From contig JAHBXV010000002.1 of the NCBI GenBank assembly GCA_019636285.1, positions 1-64,000 of the forward strand: a stretch of DNA of 64,000 nucleotides, in the 5' to 3' direction. Origin of the DNA: Planctomycetaceae bacterium. Lineage in GTDB: Bacteria > Planctomycetota > Planctomycetia > Planctomycetales > Planctomycetaceae. How positions within the stretch are numbered: the first letter of the stretch is position 1; each line of letters begins with the position of its first letter. Below the pieces are notes generated by a model. It was not told the DNA's origin. It did not search any database and saw only the letters and a list, made by a program, of their open reading frames with translations. The position numbers and the translations under genes were made by a program. Shown here piece by piece: positions 8,224 to 16,631 of the stretch.

Positions 8224-10058
8224 GACGCCTCCCCGTTCCCATCCGCTTCGATCGCAGGTCGCGAAATGGAATCCGCGGCCGTGTGCGCGCGGTTCAGCTT
8301 GCGCGGGTCGACATACCGCTTGGTCATGTCGAGCGTGCTGTGTCCCAGATGCTGCTGCGCGGCGACCCAGCCGTGCCGATCGCAAATGGCCGTCGCGCAG
8401 GTTCGCCGCAACTTGTGAAACAGGTCGCGTCGACCGCGAGCCAGCCCGGCCCGCTTCAGAATCCTGCGGTAGCGCGCGATCAGAGTGGCCCGCCACTCCG
8501 GTTGGTGGAACGGGAACAGCAGTTCGCGCGACCGGAAGTCTGTCGCCTGCAGCGCCGCCAGCGTGTCGGCATGGAGCCGGAACGCTTGATCGGCGTCCTG
8601 CTTCTGGACTTCGGCGGGGACGCTCAGCCAGCCATCCTCATTGAGGTCGCTCGTTCTCGCCGCCATCAGGGCCGCAATCCGCAGGCCCGTGTCGTACAGC
8701 GTGAGAATTAACGCCACCCAATACCGACCGGCGGGGATGCCGCAGACCGCGCCCGGCTGCGCGGCAGCCGCCGTCAGAATCCGCGCGACTTCCTCGGTCG
8801 ACCATGCTTCGGGGAGCCGCTTCGCGGTCGGGTAACAGATCACGTCGCGGGGCAGATCGGAGACCAGTTTCTTTCGCCACGCATGCCGCCACAGCGCGAG
8901 CAGATAACAGCGATATCGGTTGATCGTCGAGTTCGCGCGGCCCAGTTGTTTGCGGTAGGCCAGGAACCGTTCCACCAGATCATCGCTCAGACAGTCGACG
9001 GTCGGATCGCAGGCCAGAAACCCGGCCAGAAATTCGACGACGTCGCGGTACTGCTCGATCGTTCCCACGTCCGCCTCCGGCAGCCGCTGGGGGAGATAGC
9101 TGGTCTCAAACAGATGCTTGAGCGTCCGTTCGCCGACGATCTCAATGCGGTAGACCTCCGGCCCGCCGACTGTCGTCTTGCCCGGAGAATGTCGCGGCAT
9201 CAGCGTGCGGCGGCGAACGTCCTGCGGGGGGGCAGGGCGCGCGACGGGGAGAGGAGCGTCAAAGTTCAGCCGGTCAAGGATGTCGGGAGACTGGCGAGCC
9301 GTGCGCCGCAGCCGATCGAACAGGTTGGCGCTGACGTGCGGCAAGCCCGCGCGAAACAGGAGTTCCTTGTAACGCCGCAGAAGCATGTGGAACGGGGGCT
9401 TGCCATTGTCGAGCGGCCAGGGCAACAGCCGTTCGAGTTCGTGGAAGCGAATGGCGTCCAGCGCTTCCACGCTGCGCGCGTGCAACCGATAGCCGATCAG
9501 GCCGACGACCAGCGTGCCGGTTCGCCGGTCATAGTCGATCTTGGGAACCGCCAGGAGCGCGGACACCGACAGACCGGTATCGAGGAGGACCATCTGCAGC
9601 GCCACCCACCACCGCGCCGCCGGGATTCCCGCCACGTCTCCCGGCAAGGTCCGAGCGGCGGCGAACAACCGTTCCAGTTCGGTACGGCTCCACGGCACGA
9701 GCTGGTTGCGACCGTCGTTCGCGATGGGCGACGGAACCGGTTCCTCGGCAATCAGTCCCAGACGGCAGGCATCGCGCCCCAGACCGACCAAACTGGCACG
9801 ATAGCAACGGGCGGTGACCGCCTTCATTCCCTGCTGAAGCAACACCGCGAACGCGACCGCCAGCCGTTCGCTGGTCAGATCGTCAGCGGTGAGTTCATCG
9901 ACGGGGACCGACAGGCCCCGCGCCAGATGGCGCAGGGCGGTGCAACGCTGCTGACTGGTTTTGATGGGTCGATCGGCGTTCGCCTGATCGACAATCTGAA
10001 AGAGAAATCCGCTTCCTTGGGGTTCGAGCATCCCTGCGTGAGAGTCACGCGGGCTCAT
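8217..10058 (-). CDS. Tandem tyrosine recombinase (inactive first domain, intact second)
   Basis: The 613-residue protein contains two integrase-type halves. The second has the full set: Arg460 (DTGLRIAAL), His548 and Arg551 (FHKLRRTC), His573 (QHLGHS) and Tyr582 (KRYVD). The first is clearly related (WSRTELERLFAAA... at 123 against WSTEEVARILTAA... at 419) but has Ser164 for the first Arg, Asp248 for His, and no HxxH/Tyr tail, so it should be catalytically dead. The ATG at 10058 is preferred over an upstream GTG-type start because the extra N-terminal sequence is low-complexity. It heads an overlapping operon with the HNH gene. Confidence 0.85.
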   Translation of the reverse strand: MSPRDSHAGMLEPQGSGFLFQIVDQANADRPIKTSQQRCTALRHLARGLSVPVDELTADDLTSERLAVAFAVLLQQGMKAVTARCYRASLVGLGRDACRLGLIAEEPVPSPIANDGRNQLVPWSRTELERLFAAARTLPGDVAGIPAARWWVALQMVLLDTGLSVSALLAVPKIDYDRRTGTLVVGLIGYRLHARSVEALDAIRFHELERLLPWPLDNGKPPFHMLLRRYKELLFRAGLPHVSANLFDRLRRTARQSPDILDRLNFDAPLPVARPAPPQDVRRRTLMPRHSPGKTTVGGPEVYRIEIVGERTLKHLFETSYLPQRLPEADVGTIEQYRDVVEFLAGFLACDPTVDCLSDDLVERFLAYRKQLGRANSTINRYRCYLLALWRHAWRKKLVSDLPRDVICYPTAKRLPEAWSTEEVARILTAAAAQPGAVCGIPAGRYWVALILTLYDTGLRIAALMAARTSDLNEDGWLSVPAEVQKQDADQAFRLHADTLAALQATDFRSRELLFPFHQPEWRATLIARYRRILKRAGLARGRRDLFHKLRRTCATAICDRHGWVAAQQHLGHSTLDMTKRYVDPRKLNRAHTAADSISRPAIEADGNGEASC

Positions 10059-10103
10059 GAACGGCGCGCTGCCTTTCAGGCGGGCGCGCAACGGCGTCGG
10101 GAG

Positions 10104-10132
10104 TCGCGCCCCGGTGCGAAGCCGGGGCGCGA
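10104..10132. other. Perfect 11-bp hairpin upstream of the tandem recombinase
   Basis: TCGCGCCCCGG and CCGGGGCGCGA are exact complements around a 7-base loop. There is no U-run on either side, so this is a structured 5' leader or protein-binding site rather than an intrinsic terminator. Confidence 0.6.
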
Positions 10133-10158
10133 TTCGGGAAGCCGATGCGCGCACGCAA

Positions 10159-10278
10159 ACGCCCTAGGCTTGGATACGCGCTCTACAGGCCAACCGAAGA
10201 TGGCCTTGGCGGGTCTCTCTCCCCGGCTTCCCGGATCAACGATTGAACACCGCGCACACGTACCCAAGCCTAGGGCGT
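10159..10278. repeat. 15-bp inverted repeats spaced by 90 bp
   Basis: ACGCCCTAGGCTTGG (10159-10173) is the exact complement of CCAAGCCTAGGGCGT (10264-10278). The spacer has no ORF. The pair sits upstream of the tandem tyrosine recombinase and could be its binding arms, a divergent operator or a structured RNA; the sequence alone does not decide. Confidence 0.6.
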
Positions 10279-10430
10279 TGGACGACATCGACTTCCCTCT
10301 CCGGATCGTTGTGGCCATAACTGGACCACGCAGTTTGTAGGTCCGTCAGGATACCGGACGGAACAAGGGACGCAAGGGGGCAGCCAGAATTTCCCCGCCA
10401 GCACGGACAGCGCCCCGTTCGCGCGGTCTC

Positions 10431-10444
10431 ATTTCGGACGAAAT
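10431..10444. repeat. Palindromic site 3, ATTTCGGACGAAAT
   Basis: This copy lies inside the insert and ends 11 bases before the ATG of the plus-strand membrane protein, where a bound protein would be expected to affect its expression. Centre GA; flanks gtctc and aacgg. Confidence 0.85.
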
Positions 10445-10455
10445 AACGGGAATTC

Positions 10456-11118
10456 ATGTGGGGCCACACCATGCTTTCCAGAATCCTGACGATGATCCGC
10501 CGCGTGATCGGTTGGTCAATCGCTCTCGTCTGCGGCGGACTCGCGACATTCTTTCTGGTCAGCAACGAACGGCTGCTCACCATCGTCTTTGCAGTCCCCG
10601 CCGTTTTCGGCCTCTACCTCACGCTGCGTCGGGGGCCGCGATCGCGGAAGTACGAAGACTATCGCTGGGGAAAACCGGCTCCAACAGCCCGGCAATTCGG
10701 CTATGCGTGCTCGCTGGGGATTCCCCTCCGCAACGGGCTGACGAAAGGTGATCTCAGCCGCTTGCTTTCCGAGGCCGAACAGAAACAACCGCCAACTGAA
10801 GAGCAGCTTGAGGACGCCAAGGAACTGGGGCTAAAGGTTCCGCGCGGTATCTCGAAAGGCGCCTTGGACGATTTGCTGGAGAAGGCGGATGAAGATCAGG
10901 AACCGGCCGACCGTGACCAACTGGCAATCATTCGGGAGTATCACGGCGTCCTACCGCGCAAGATCAACTATCGCGAGGCGGAAGAAGTGATCGAGTTTCT
11001 TGAAACCCATCATCTCCCATGCCCGTTCTGCCGCTTCGAGATTTGTGCGATGGACGACAGGTGCTGCGCGTGCGAAAAGAGTCTGAAGAAACTGAAGATA
11101 CCGATCAAGCTGGAGTAG
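10456..11118 (+). CDS. Membrane protein with three ~40-residue repeats and a C-terminal zinc knuckle
   Basis: The 220-residue protein has two membrane segments near residues 18-34 and 41-56. Three related repeats follow: PTARQFGYACSLGI..., PTEEQLEDAKELGL... and ADRDQLAIIREYHG..., each ending in a DLLxxAE-like helix. The C-terminus has CPFCRFEICAMDDRCCACEK, a likely zinc site. It is the only plus-strand gene of the insert and converges on the subtilase gene. The start could instead be the ATG at 10471. A palindromic ATTTCG site lies just before the ATG. I do not recognise the family; the position next to IetAS makes an accessory defence role possible but unproven. Confidence 0.65.
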   Translation: MWGHTMLSRILTMIRRVIGWSIALVCGGLATFFLVSNERLLTIVFAVPAVFGLYLTLRRGPRSRKYEDYRWGKPAPTARQFGYACSLGIPLRNGLTKGDLSRLLSEAEQKQPPTEEQLEDAKELGLKVPRGISKGALDDLLEKADEDQEPADRDQLAIIREYHGVLPRKINYREAEEVIEFLETHHLPCPFCRFEICAMDDRCCACEKSLKKLKIPIKLE

Positions 11119-11164
11119 GTTGGCCATCGTTTCCGCAAAGTGGACGGATCGAGGCAAGGCGACT

Positions 11165-13774
11165 CTAGAGCGGTCCCATTTCGATAATCTGAGCATCGAC
11201 CGAATTTTCGACACCGATCTCGTGTTGCACCGCAGCTTCGGCCATCGCTTCGTAGATTTCGATCTGCTGATCGACAACCTCAAAGCTCGCAACGAGAGCA
11301 TATCGGGCTGCCGCTTCGGGGTCGTTGTCCCAGCCTTCATGCCCTTTGACGGCGATGTAAAAGCTCTCCGGCAGGGCGTGTGATTCAACAACCGCCCAGT
11401 CTTTCTGGACGCTCCCCTTCTTTCGACTCGTGCCACGAATGGTGGCGTGAGTGGTGGCCGCTCCCAGCATCCACGGAATCGGGTCGCCTTCCCGCACTGT
11501 CCTTGTTCCCTCGAAGACTTGACCTCGAAATGAGGCCAGCGGTTCTCCCAACTTGCTCGCTTCCCAGTCGACCCAGGTGGACAGGTAGCGCCGCATGGTC
11601 CGGCAGGTTCGGCGTGGCCGCGCGACGAAGGCGAGGGTGATTTCGATCAGCACTTTGTGCTGTGAGCCCGAAGCGCGGACTTGCTGAGGAATGGGGACTT
11701 GATACAAGTGCGCGTCTTTCGCCTTAATCCAGCAGTCTTCCGCCGTGATGTATGTCGCTCGATGCGGCGTGTTGCGGGTCGCACGTTGAACGTCGGGAAT
11801 GCCGAATCCGATGCGGCGCATCAACTCGCATTTTCTGGTTTCGTCCAGGAACCAGGATTCCTCCGGCCACCGGGCCGATTGAACGATCAACGCCCGCGTC
11901 AGTTGCGCCGACGCATCCGGAATGACGCTCTGAATCTCCGCCGCGATGCGCGTCACAAGCGGTGTTGAGAACGATGTCCCCGATCGCTCCCGGCTTGCGA
12001 GCGGACCCGGCCCTCCGAAGGTGGAGCGGACGAGCATTGGGCAACACTCGGGAACGAGCCCGCCGTGACGAACCTCTCCCGGATTGTCGCGAGCGACCAC
12101 GGCATCGCCTCCGAACTCCACCACGTCGGGCTTGATACTCTCCCAAAGCCCAAACCCGGTCCGTGAGAATGCAGACGCATCACCAGGGCGCTGCGCGAAC
12201 GTCCGCCATTCCGAGAGTTCAAACATGCCGCGTGCGACAGAGCCAACCGTCAGCGCATGCAGACTCTGAGCGGGGTTCGCAATGCGACTGCCGGGGTTGA
12301 GCAAAAATCGGGGATACGTCTGGCCGCGTTGGACGCAGTGCCGAAGGCACTGGTTGTCGGAATCATCGTCGAGTGGAATGTTTCCCGCGCTCTGAACGAT
12401 CAAGATGTCGTTCTCATAGCTCAGCAGGTCGATCTCTGCCGACCAGGTGGACATGTGCTGCAACTTGCACGGATTTCGGGTGTTGATCGACTGATTGAAG
12501 ATCCGGGTGCGTCGCGGCCCTTCGTGAAAGTGTTTGACGGCCCGGCGAGTGGCGACGGCAGGATGCAGGTTTTCGGGCATCCCGCAGTCTGCGTTCAGAA
12601 CGCGGGCGTTTTGAATCCAGTAGTCGGCAAGAATGGTTCCACCCGATGGGACTTCCGGGCCATACAGAATGGCTCCCGCGACGGCCGTTCCGTGGCCGGT
12701 CGGCTGATAGTAGTCGGCGACATCGCTTGGAGATTCTCCCGGCAGGAAACACCGTGACGTCTCTTCGTCAATCGCGCCATCGAGCAGTGGATGCTTCTCC
12801 TGAATCCCACTGTCAATCACGCACACGGCCGGCGCGTTGCCGAGGGGCGAGAAGATCGTCGGCGGGTCGTCGATGCCCGGCACCGGATCGACCGGCAAGT
12901 CGATCTCGATTGGCTCGGCCTCTTGGACCTCGAAGACGTACGGGAAATTTAGAACCAGGTCTCGCAACCCGTCGCCGGTCAGACGCACGCGGGCGGTGAA
13001 GCTGTCCGGCAATCGCACGAAATCGGCACTGAGTTCGTCCGAGCCGGGCTGCAAAATCTCTCCCCGCAATTCTCGTACAAACCTGCGAACTTCCTGCTCT
13101 CGTTTCTCCTTAAGTTCTTCCCACTGCATCAACAGCTCTCGTCGTGTTTTCATCCACGATTCCAGTTCCTCTTCTAGCTCAGTGGGCGAGACTGTCGGAC
13201 GCTCGCGCGGTCGGGCCGGAAGGTCACTCGGACTCTCGCAACTCACGCCAAGATCGACTGTCAACGCCGGGCATTGGGAAAGGGAAGGCCACAGTTCCAG
13301 GAGTCGTTCCGAGAGGATGCGCTTCAATCGCTCTTGCTGACTTCCGTCGACAATGAATTCATGAACGCTCGCGACGACCGCCGATCCTCTCTCGTTGGTC
13401 GCGAAAGCATCAACCTGTTCCAGGAACTGCGTGAGGCCATCGCTTGAGCAAAAGACGACCACGCCGTCTTCCTGCTCCGTCACCACGTCAAATTCAAATT
13501 TCTCGGCAAGCGGGGCGACCGACTGATTGGGGTCGAGTTTGAGAAGAACCGGAACACCAACCGGTTTCACCGGTGAATCAGGGCGCGCGGGAAGTGCCAG
13601 GGCAAGTTCCTGCATGTATTGCCGACCGGCGTCGGAAAGCTTCTCGGCATGTGCGGCGTGATTCGCTCTGTTTTGCCGAGTCTGATTGTTGAGTCTGGGC
13701 GGGGGATTGAGCCGGGCGGAATCTCGGATTCTCGCCACGAAGCGAATGTGGTCGAAGTTCCGATCCGCGGACAT
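11165..13774 (-). CDS. ietS: Subtilisin-like serine protease, IetS-type
   Basis: The 869-residue protein has an S8 catalytic triad: Asp321 in AVCVIDSGIQ, His361 in TGHGTAVAGAIL and Ser601 in SGTSFSTPLV. A roughly 300-residue N-terminal region and a C-terminal beta-rich region flank the protease. No signal peptide is visible, so it should act in the cytoplasm. It follows an AAA ATPase gene after 11 bases. A cytoplasmic subtilase paired with this kind of ATPase is the IetA/IetS arrangement, first described on an Agrobacterium Ti plasmid as a maintenance/incompatibility system and later reported as antiphage. Confidence 0.85.
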   Translation of the reverse strand: MSADRNFDHIRFVARIRDSARLNPPPRLNNQTRQNRANHAAHAEKLSDAGRQYMQELALALPARPDSPVKPVGVPVLLKLDPNQSVAPLAEKFEFDVVTEQEDGVVVFCSSDGLTQFLEQVDAFATNERGSAVVASVHEFIVDGSQQERLKRILSERLLELWPSLSQCPALTVDLGVSCESPSDLPARPRERPTVSPTELEEELESWMKTRRELLMQWEELKEKREQEVRRFVRELRGEILQPGSDELSADFVRLPDSFTARVRLTGDGLRDLVLNFPYVFEVQEAEPIEIDLPVDPVPGIDDPPTIFSPLGNAPAVCVIDSGIQEKHPLLDGAIDEETSRCFLPGESPSDVADYYQPTGHGTAVAGAILYGPEVPSGGTILADYWIQNARVLNADCGMPENLHPAVATRRAVKHFHEGPRRTRIFNQSINTRNPCKLQHMSTWSAEIDLLSYENDILIVQSAGNIPLDDDSDNQCLRHCVQRGQTYPRFLLNPGSRIANPAQSLHALTVGSVARGMFELSEWRTFAQRPGDASAFSRTGFGLWESIKPDVVEFGGDAVVARDNPGEVRHGGLVPECCPMLVRSTFGGPGPLASRERSGTSFSTPLVTRIAAEIQSVIPDASAQLTRALIVQSARWPEESWFLDETRKCELMRRIGFGIPDVQRATRNTPHRATYITAEDCWIKAKDAHLYQVPIPQQVRASGSQHKVLIEITLAFVARPRRTCRTMRRYLSTWVDWEASKLGEPLASFRGQVFEGTRTVREGDPIPWMLGAATTHATIRGTSRKKGSVQKDWAVVESHALPESFYIAVKGHEGWDNDPEAAARYALVASFEVVDQQIEIYEAMAEAAVQHEIGVENSVDAQIIEMGPL

Positions 13775-13785
13775 GCATCGCGCTC

Positions 13786-14772
13786 CTAGGCGTCCAGTCG
13801 CTTCAGTTCACGAATCGCCGCGTCCAGACGTTCGCGAGTCACGGTTTTTTCCCCAGCGAGAATCGTGGCCTTCGCCGCGTCACGCGCGACCTTGACCACA
13901 TCGGCCGCCGACGCTCCAGCAAGAGTGGCAACAATCATTTGCCAGTTCATACACTGCTCGACCCCGATGTTTCGCAGCGAATCCGCCAACAGACGTTCGA
14001 CCTCTTGAACACCCGGCTTCGGGATCAGGAGCGAGTCATCGAACCGGCGGATGAAAGCCGGATCGAGAGCGGATTCTGTGTTGGTCGTCGCCACCAGCAA
14101 ACCGGGGGCATCGAACTCGTCCATCAGCAGGAGCAGCGAATTGACAATGCGAGACGCTTCTCCGATGTCCCGATTTCCGGTTCGTGAACGCGCGATGAAG
14201 TCGCACTCGTCCAACAGAAGGACGCATGGGCGGGATTTGGCCGCATCGAACACCGCTCGGAGGTTCGCGGCCGATTCCCCGAAATAGGATGAGAGAATCG
14301 CGTCGAAACGGACTTTCAACAGGGGGAGTCCAGTGTTCCAGGCGAGCCGCTGTGCTCCCAAGGACTTGCCACAGCCCGGCGGTCCGTAGAGAAGGACTGT
14401 TTTTCGCGGTTTGAGGCCATGCATCCCCAGCCGCTCTCGCGCCGCATACTCCGACTCGATACGGCAGAAGCGGGACTCCACGTCGACCGGAAGCACCATG
14501 TGGTGTTCAAGTCGTTCCTGCGGCACCATCGTCAGCAGCAACTCGCCGCCACGCTTGGCGGACGGCAGTTCCATCATCCGGCGCGGCGATGAGCTTCGAC
14601 CGGAATCGGCTCCCTGCCGCGCACTTCGAAAAGCCGATTCGAGCTGCTCGGCAATGCGAACATGCCCGCTGCTTCGCTCTGATTCAATCAGAAGTTCGGC
14701 CAGCGCGTCCAGGTCATCAGTGGAGCGCTCCGCGATGGCCCGCACGATCCGTTTCATCAGGGCAGCGTTCAT
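13786..14772 (-). CDS. ietA: AAA ATPase, IetA-type
   Basis: The 328-residue protein has Walker A at 130-137 (GPPGCGKS), Walker B at 184-190 (VLLLDEC), a sensor/arginine-finger region ATTNTESALDPAFIRRFDD and an N-terminal helical region (LIESERSSGHVRIAEQL) like that of IetA proteins. The ATG at 14772 fits the family start better than a TTG 51 bases upstream. It precedes the subtilase and is probably co-transcribed with it. In this family the ATPase is thought to control the protease. A palindromic ATTTCG site lies about 220 bases upstream. Confidence 0.83.
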   Translation of the reverse strand: MNAALMKRIVRAIAERSTDDLDALAELLIESERSSGHVRIAEQLESAFRSARQGADSGRSSSPRRMMELPSAKRGGELLLTMVPQERLEHHMVLPVDVESRFCRIESEYAARERLGMHGLKPRKTVLLYGPPGCGKSLGAQRLAWNTGLPLLKVRFDAILSSYFGESAANLRAVFDAAKSRPCVLLLDECDFIARSRTGNRDIGEASRIVNSLLLLMDEFDAPGLLVATTNTESALDPAFIRRFDDSLLIPKPGVQEVERLLADSLRNIGVEQCMNWQMIVATLAGASAADVVKVARDAAKATILAGEKTVTRERLDAAIRELKRLDA

Positions 14773-14995
14773 GATCCCGTGGCCCAAGGGGAAAGACAGT
14801 TCGAGTGATGGACGTTCTAACAAGTGTCACAGCGAAGATCACCACGAACGAAATCGGGTGGCGGACCTTTGTACAGTATCGGTCCGCAGGGCGACCATTT
14901 GCAAGAACGAGCGGCCCGGAGAGGGAAAAATGGTGACCGATTCCGGTTGCCATCGCGATGGATCGGCAGCCGCTGCCGACGAATCGGGAGAATTT

Positions 14996-15009
14996 ATTTC
15001 GGCCGAAAT
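14996..15009. repeat. Palindromic site 4, ATTTCGGCCGAAAT
   Basis: This copy lies inside the insert, in the non-coding stretch upstream of ietA. Centre GC, so fully symmetric, with an extended match TTATTTCGGCCGAAATAA. Confidence 0.88.
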
Positions 15010-15130
15010 AACCGGAAGAGAGAGAGCTGCAAGCCCCCGGTCGGCCGAGAGGTTGTGCCGTTCGTGGTGGAAACTTCAGCGACGCCCCGCAGAATGGCGT
15101 GGCTCATTCGGCTACCCATGCAAACGACAA

Positions 15131-15154
15131 GGCGGCGGCAAAAATGCCGCCGCC
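15131..15154 (-). terminator. Hairpin between the HTH gene and ietA
   Basis: GGCGGCGGCA and TGCCGCCGCC pair perfectly around AAAA. It lies 80 bases past the stop of the helix-turn-helix gene. There is no strong U-run, so termination strength is uncertain. The 463 bases between 14773 and 15235 hold only this hairpin and palindromic site 4. Confidence 0.5.
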
Positions 15155-15235
15155 TCGCCGTTGTGAGCGACCAGGAGCAGCCAAACTCCAATCGCCAGTG
15201 ATCAGTCGTAGCAGCCTCTGCTCGGTCAAACAATG

Positions 15236-15994
15236 TCAGAAGGCCGCGTCGATGGCCTCCCTACGGTTGAATTGCAGATCCTCATGCCGCACGCGACACC
15301 TCGCGGCTACCGTGTCCCCGCTCCCCAGCGTGTAGACCTTCTTCACGAAGATGTCATCCAATTCAAACAGACGCCAGGCTTCATTCACGATCCGCTCGTA
15401 CTCGGTCGGTGACGAGTAGAGCCTCAGCAGCGAAGGCAGAGACTTAATCGCATCCACTGGCCTGACCGCACATAGCCGATGAGCCAACGATCGAAGCCTC
15501 AAAGAAGCGTATTCCAGCCCACGCGAAGCGAGCCTCTTGGGTGGCGTGCGTCCTGCCATTTTGATCAGTTTCTGTTCGTACGGTGGTTGCTGAACAAGCT
15601 CAAGGAGAACCCGATCCGGACGTATGTCTATCAATCGAGCCGGTCGGCCGTACTGGTCGGTTTGCTTCAAGGTCGCCGGTATCTTCGGTCTGATCCAGTT
15701 CCGGACGTCTTCTTTGAAAGTATCAATGTGGTTTGGCACGGAGTTGAAATCGAACCAATCCGTTTCCCGGTCGACCGGAGGCATCGCTAGATCAGGACAG
15801 CCAGATTTGGCGTATGCCGCGAGAGCCTCCGGAGTGATCTTCCAGTCTCCGTCTTCACCAACCCGCGAAGCCGTTAGCTTGCGGCGGGCAATCAGTCGGA
15901 GAACCACGATTGAAGCTTGGCCGAGTTCATGGGCAGCCTGCTCGATGGTGAGGAATGGCGTCATCGCCACCACATGGCCTGACGGAGTTGCCAT
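15236..15994 (-). CDS. Helix-turn-helix protein at the element end, unknown family
   Basis: The 252-residue protein starts MATPSGHVVAMTPFLTIEQA after AAGGGA. Residues 12-66 look like an excisionase/MerR-type winged helix (LTIEQAAHELGQASIVVLRLIARRKL...WKITPEALAAYA). The remainder (PNHIDTFKEDVRNWIRPKIP...) is unfamiliar and has no catalytic signature I can name. It is the first gene inside the right end of the insert, the place where a recombination directionality factor could sit, and its N-terminus is of the right type for DNA binding. That role is inference. Confidence 0.55.
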   Translation of the reverse strand: MATPSGHVVAMTPFLTIEQAAHELGQASIVVLRLIARRKLTASRVGEDGDWKITPEALAAYAKSGCPDLAMPPVDRETDWFDFNSVPNHIDTFKEDVRNWIRPKIPATLKQTDQYGRPARLIDIRPDRVLLELVQQPPYEQKLIKMAGRTPPKRLASRGLEYASLRLRSLAHRLCAVRPVDAIKSLPSLLRLYSSPTEYERIVNEAWRLFELDDIFVKKVYTLGSGDTVAARCRVRHEDLQFNRREAIDAAF

Positions 15995-16221
15995 TGAATT
16001 CCCTTCAGAAAGAATGAACGAAGGTTTTGATGTTCCGAGAATTCGACGAAGCGGCGACCACGGCGGTCTAAACCCAACACGCGAAGTCCCGAAAGACATT
16101 TCAGGCTGTAGGCAACCGGGTGACCGGCGGCGACAGCAGGGTCGCGGTCCAACCAACTAATCACATGACCGCAAAGCCGTGACGGCGGGCGGCGGCCGCC
16201 GTCGGCCGCCGCTTCCGGCAA

Positions 16222-16298
16222 CCCGGTAGGTACTTTCCCGCCGAGCCGCCAAGCACCCCCAACGGGAACAGTCGCTGGGACGCACACACTTTCTTTCA
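16222..16298 (-). repeat. 77-bp dispersed repeat, copy A
   Basis: Read on the minus strand, TGAAAGAAAGTGTGTGC...TACCTACCGGG matches copy B at 20342-20418 with only about 7 differences, in inverted orientation. It lies within the insert, while copy B lies within the prophage. Inside it, CCCGG and CCGGG arms can pair. The short frame reading ESVC-PATVPVGG across it is a by-product of the repeat. Confidence 0.8.
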
Positions 16299-16311
16299 CG
16301 ATCCGGTTTGA

Positions 16312-16497
16312 TCAGGACGTAGCAGGAGGTTCCCTTCCGCGTTTTTGCAAGCGGCTCTTCTTAATGGCTGGTTTTGAAGAGGGTTGCGCTTGTTCGCCGT
16401 CCTGCTCCAAGTGCTGCCAGACGTCAATCCCAACCATCGCCCAGGCAGAGAAAGCATTTGAACGACGTTGCTCGTCCGTGAGCTCGTTCGATTTCAT
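16312..16497 (-). CDS. Possible small protein at the right end of the insert
   Basis: A 61-residue frame starting MKSNELTDEQRRSNAFSAW lies between a strong terminator and the 77-bp repeat. The composition looks protein-like (acidic start, Lys/Arg-rich tail), but there is no clear Shine-Dalgarno sequence. The same frame is open back through the terminator into the portal fragment. It may be a real small gene of the element or just the read-through tail of the broken portal frame. Confidence 0.35.
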   Translation of the reverse strand: MKSNELTDEQRRSNAFSAWAMVGIDVWQHLEQDGEQAQPSSKPAIKKSRLQKRGREPPATS

Positions 16498-16519
16498 GAT
16501 CAGCACCACAGCAACAAAA

Positions 16520-16558
16520 AGCCCTCCGCATTCGGCCAGAGCCGAGATGCGGAGGGCT
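16520..16558 (-). terminator. Intrinsic terminator just inside the right end of the insert
   Basis: AGCCCTCCGCAT and ATGCGGAGGGCT form a perfect 12-bp stem, extended inside by TCGGC/GCCGA, followed on the minus strand by TTTTTG. It would stop phage late transcription about 90 bases after it enters the insert. Confidence 0.85.
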
Positions 16559-16631
16559 TGGATTTCACGAAATAGATGGACTCGCAAAGGGGTTACTTCA
16601 TAGGCAGTTCCCGTCTCAAAGAAAACGCGAT

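Noticed and set aside
15961-16299. A 112-residue open frame (KESVC...PVGG)
   Set aside because: Its conserved part is only the 77-bp dispersed repeat read in one frame; it overlaps the start of the helix-turn-helix gene and has no ribosome-binding site.
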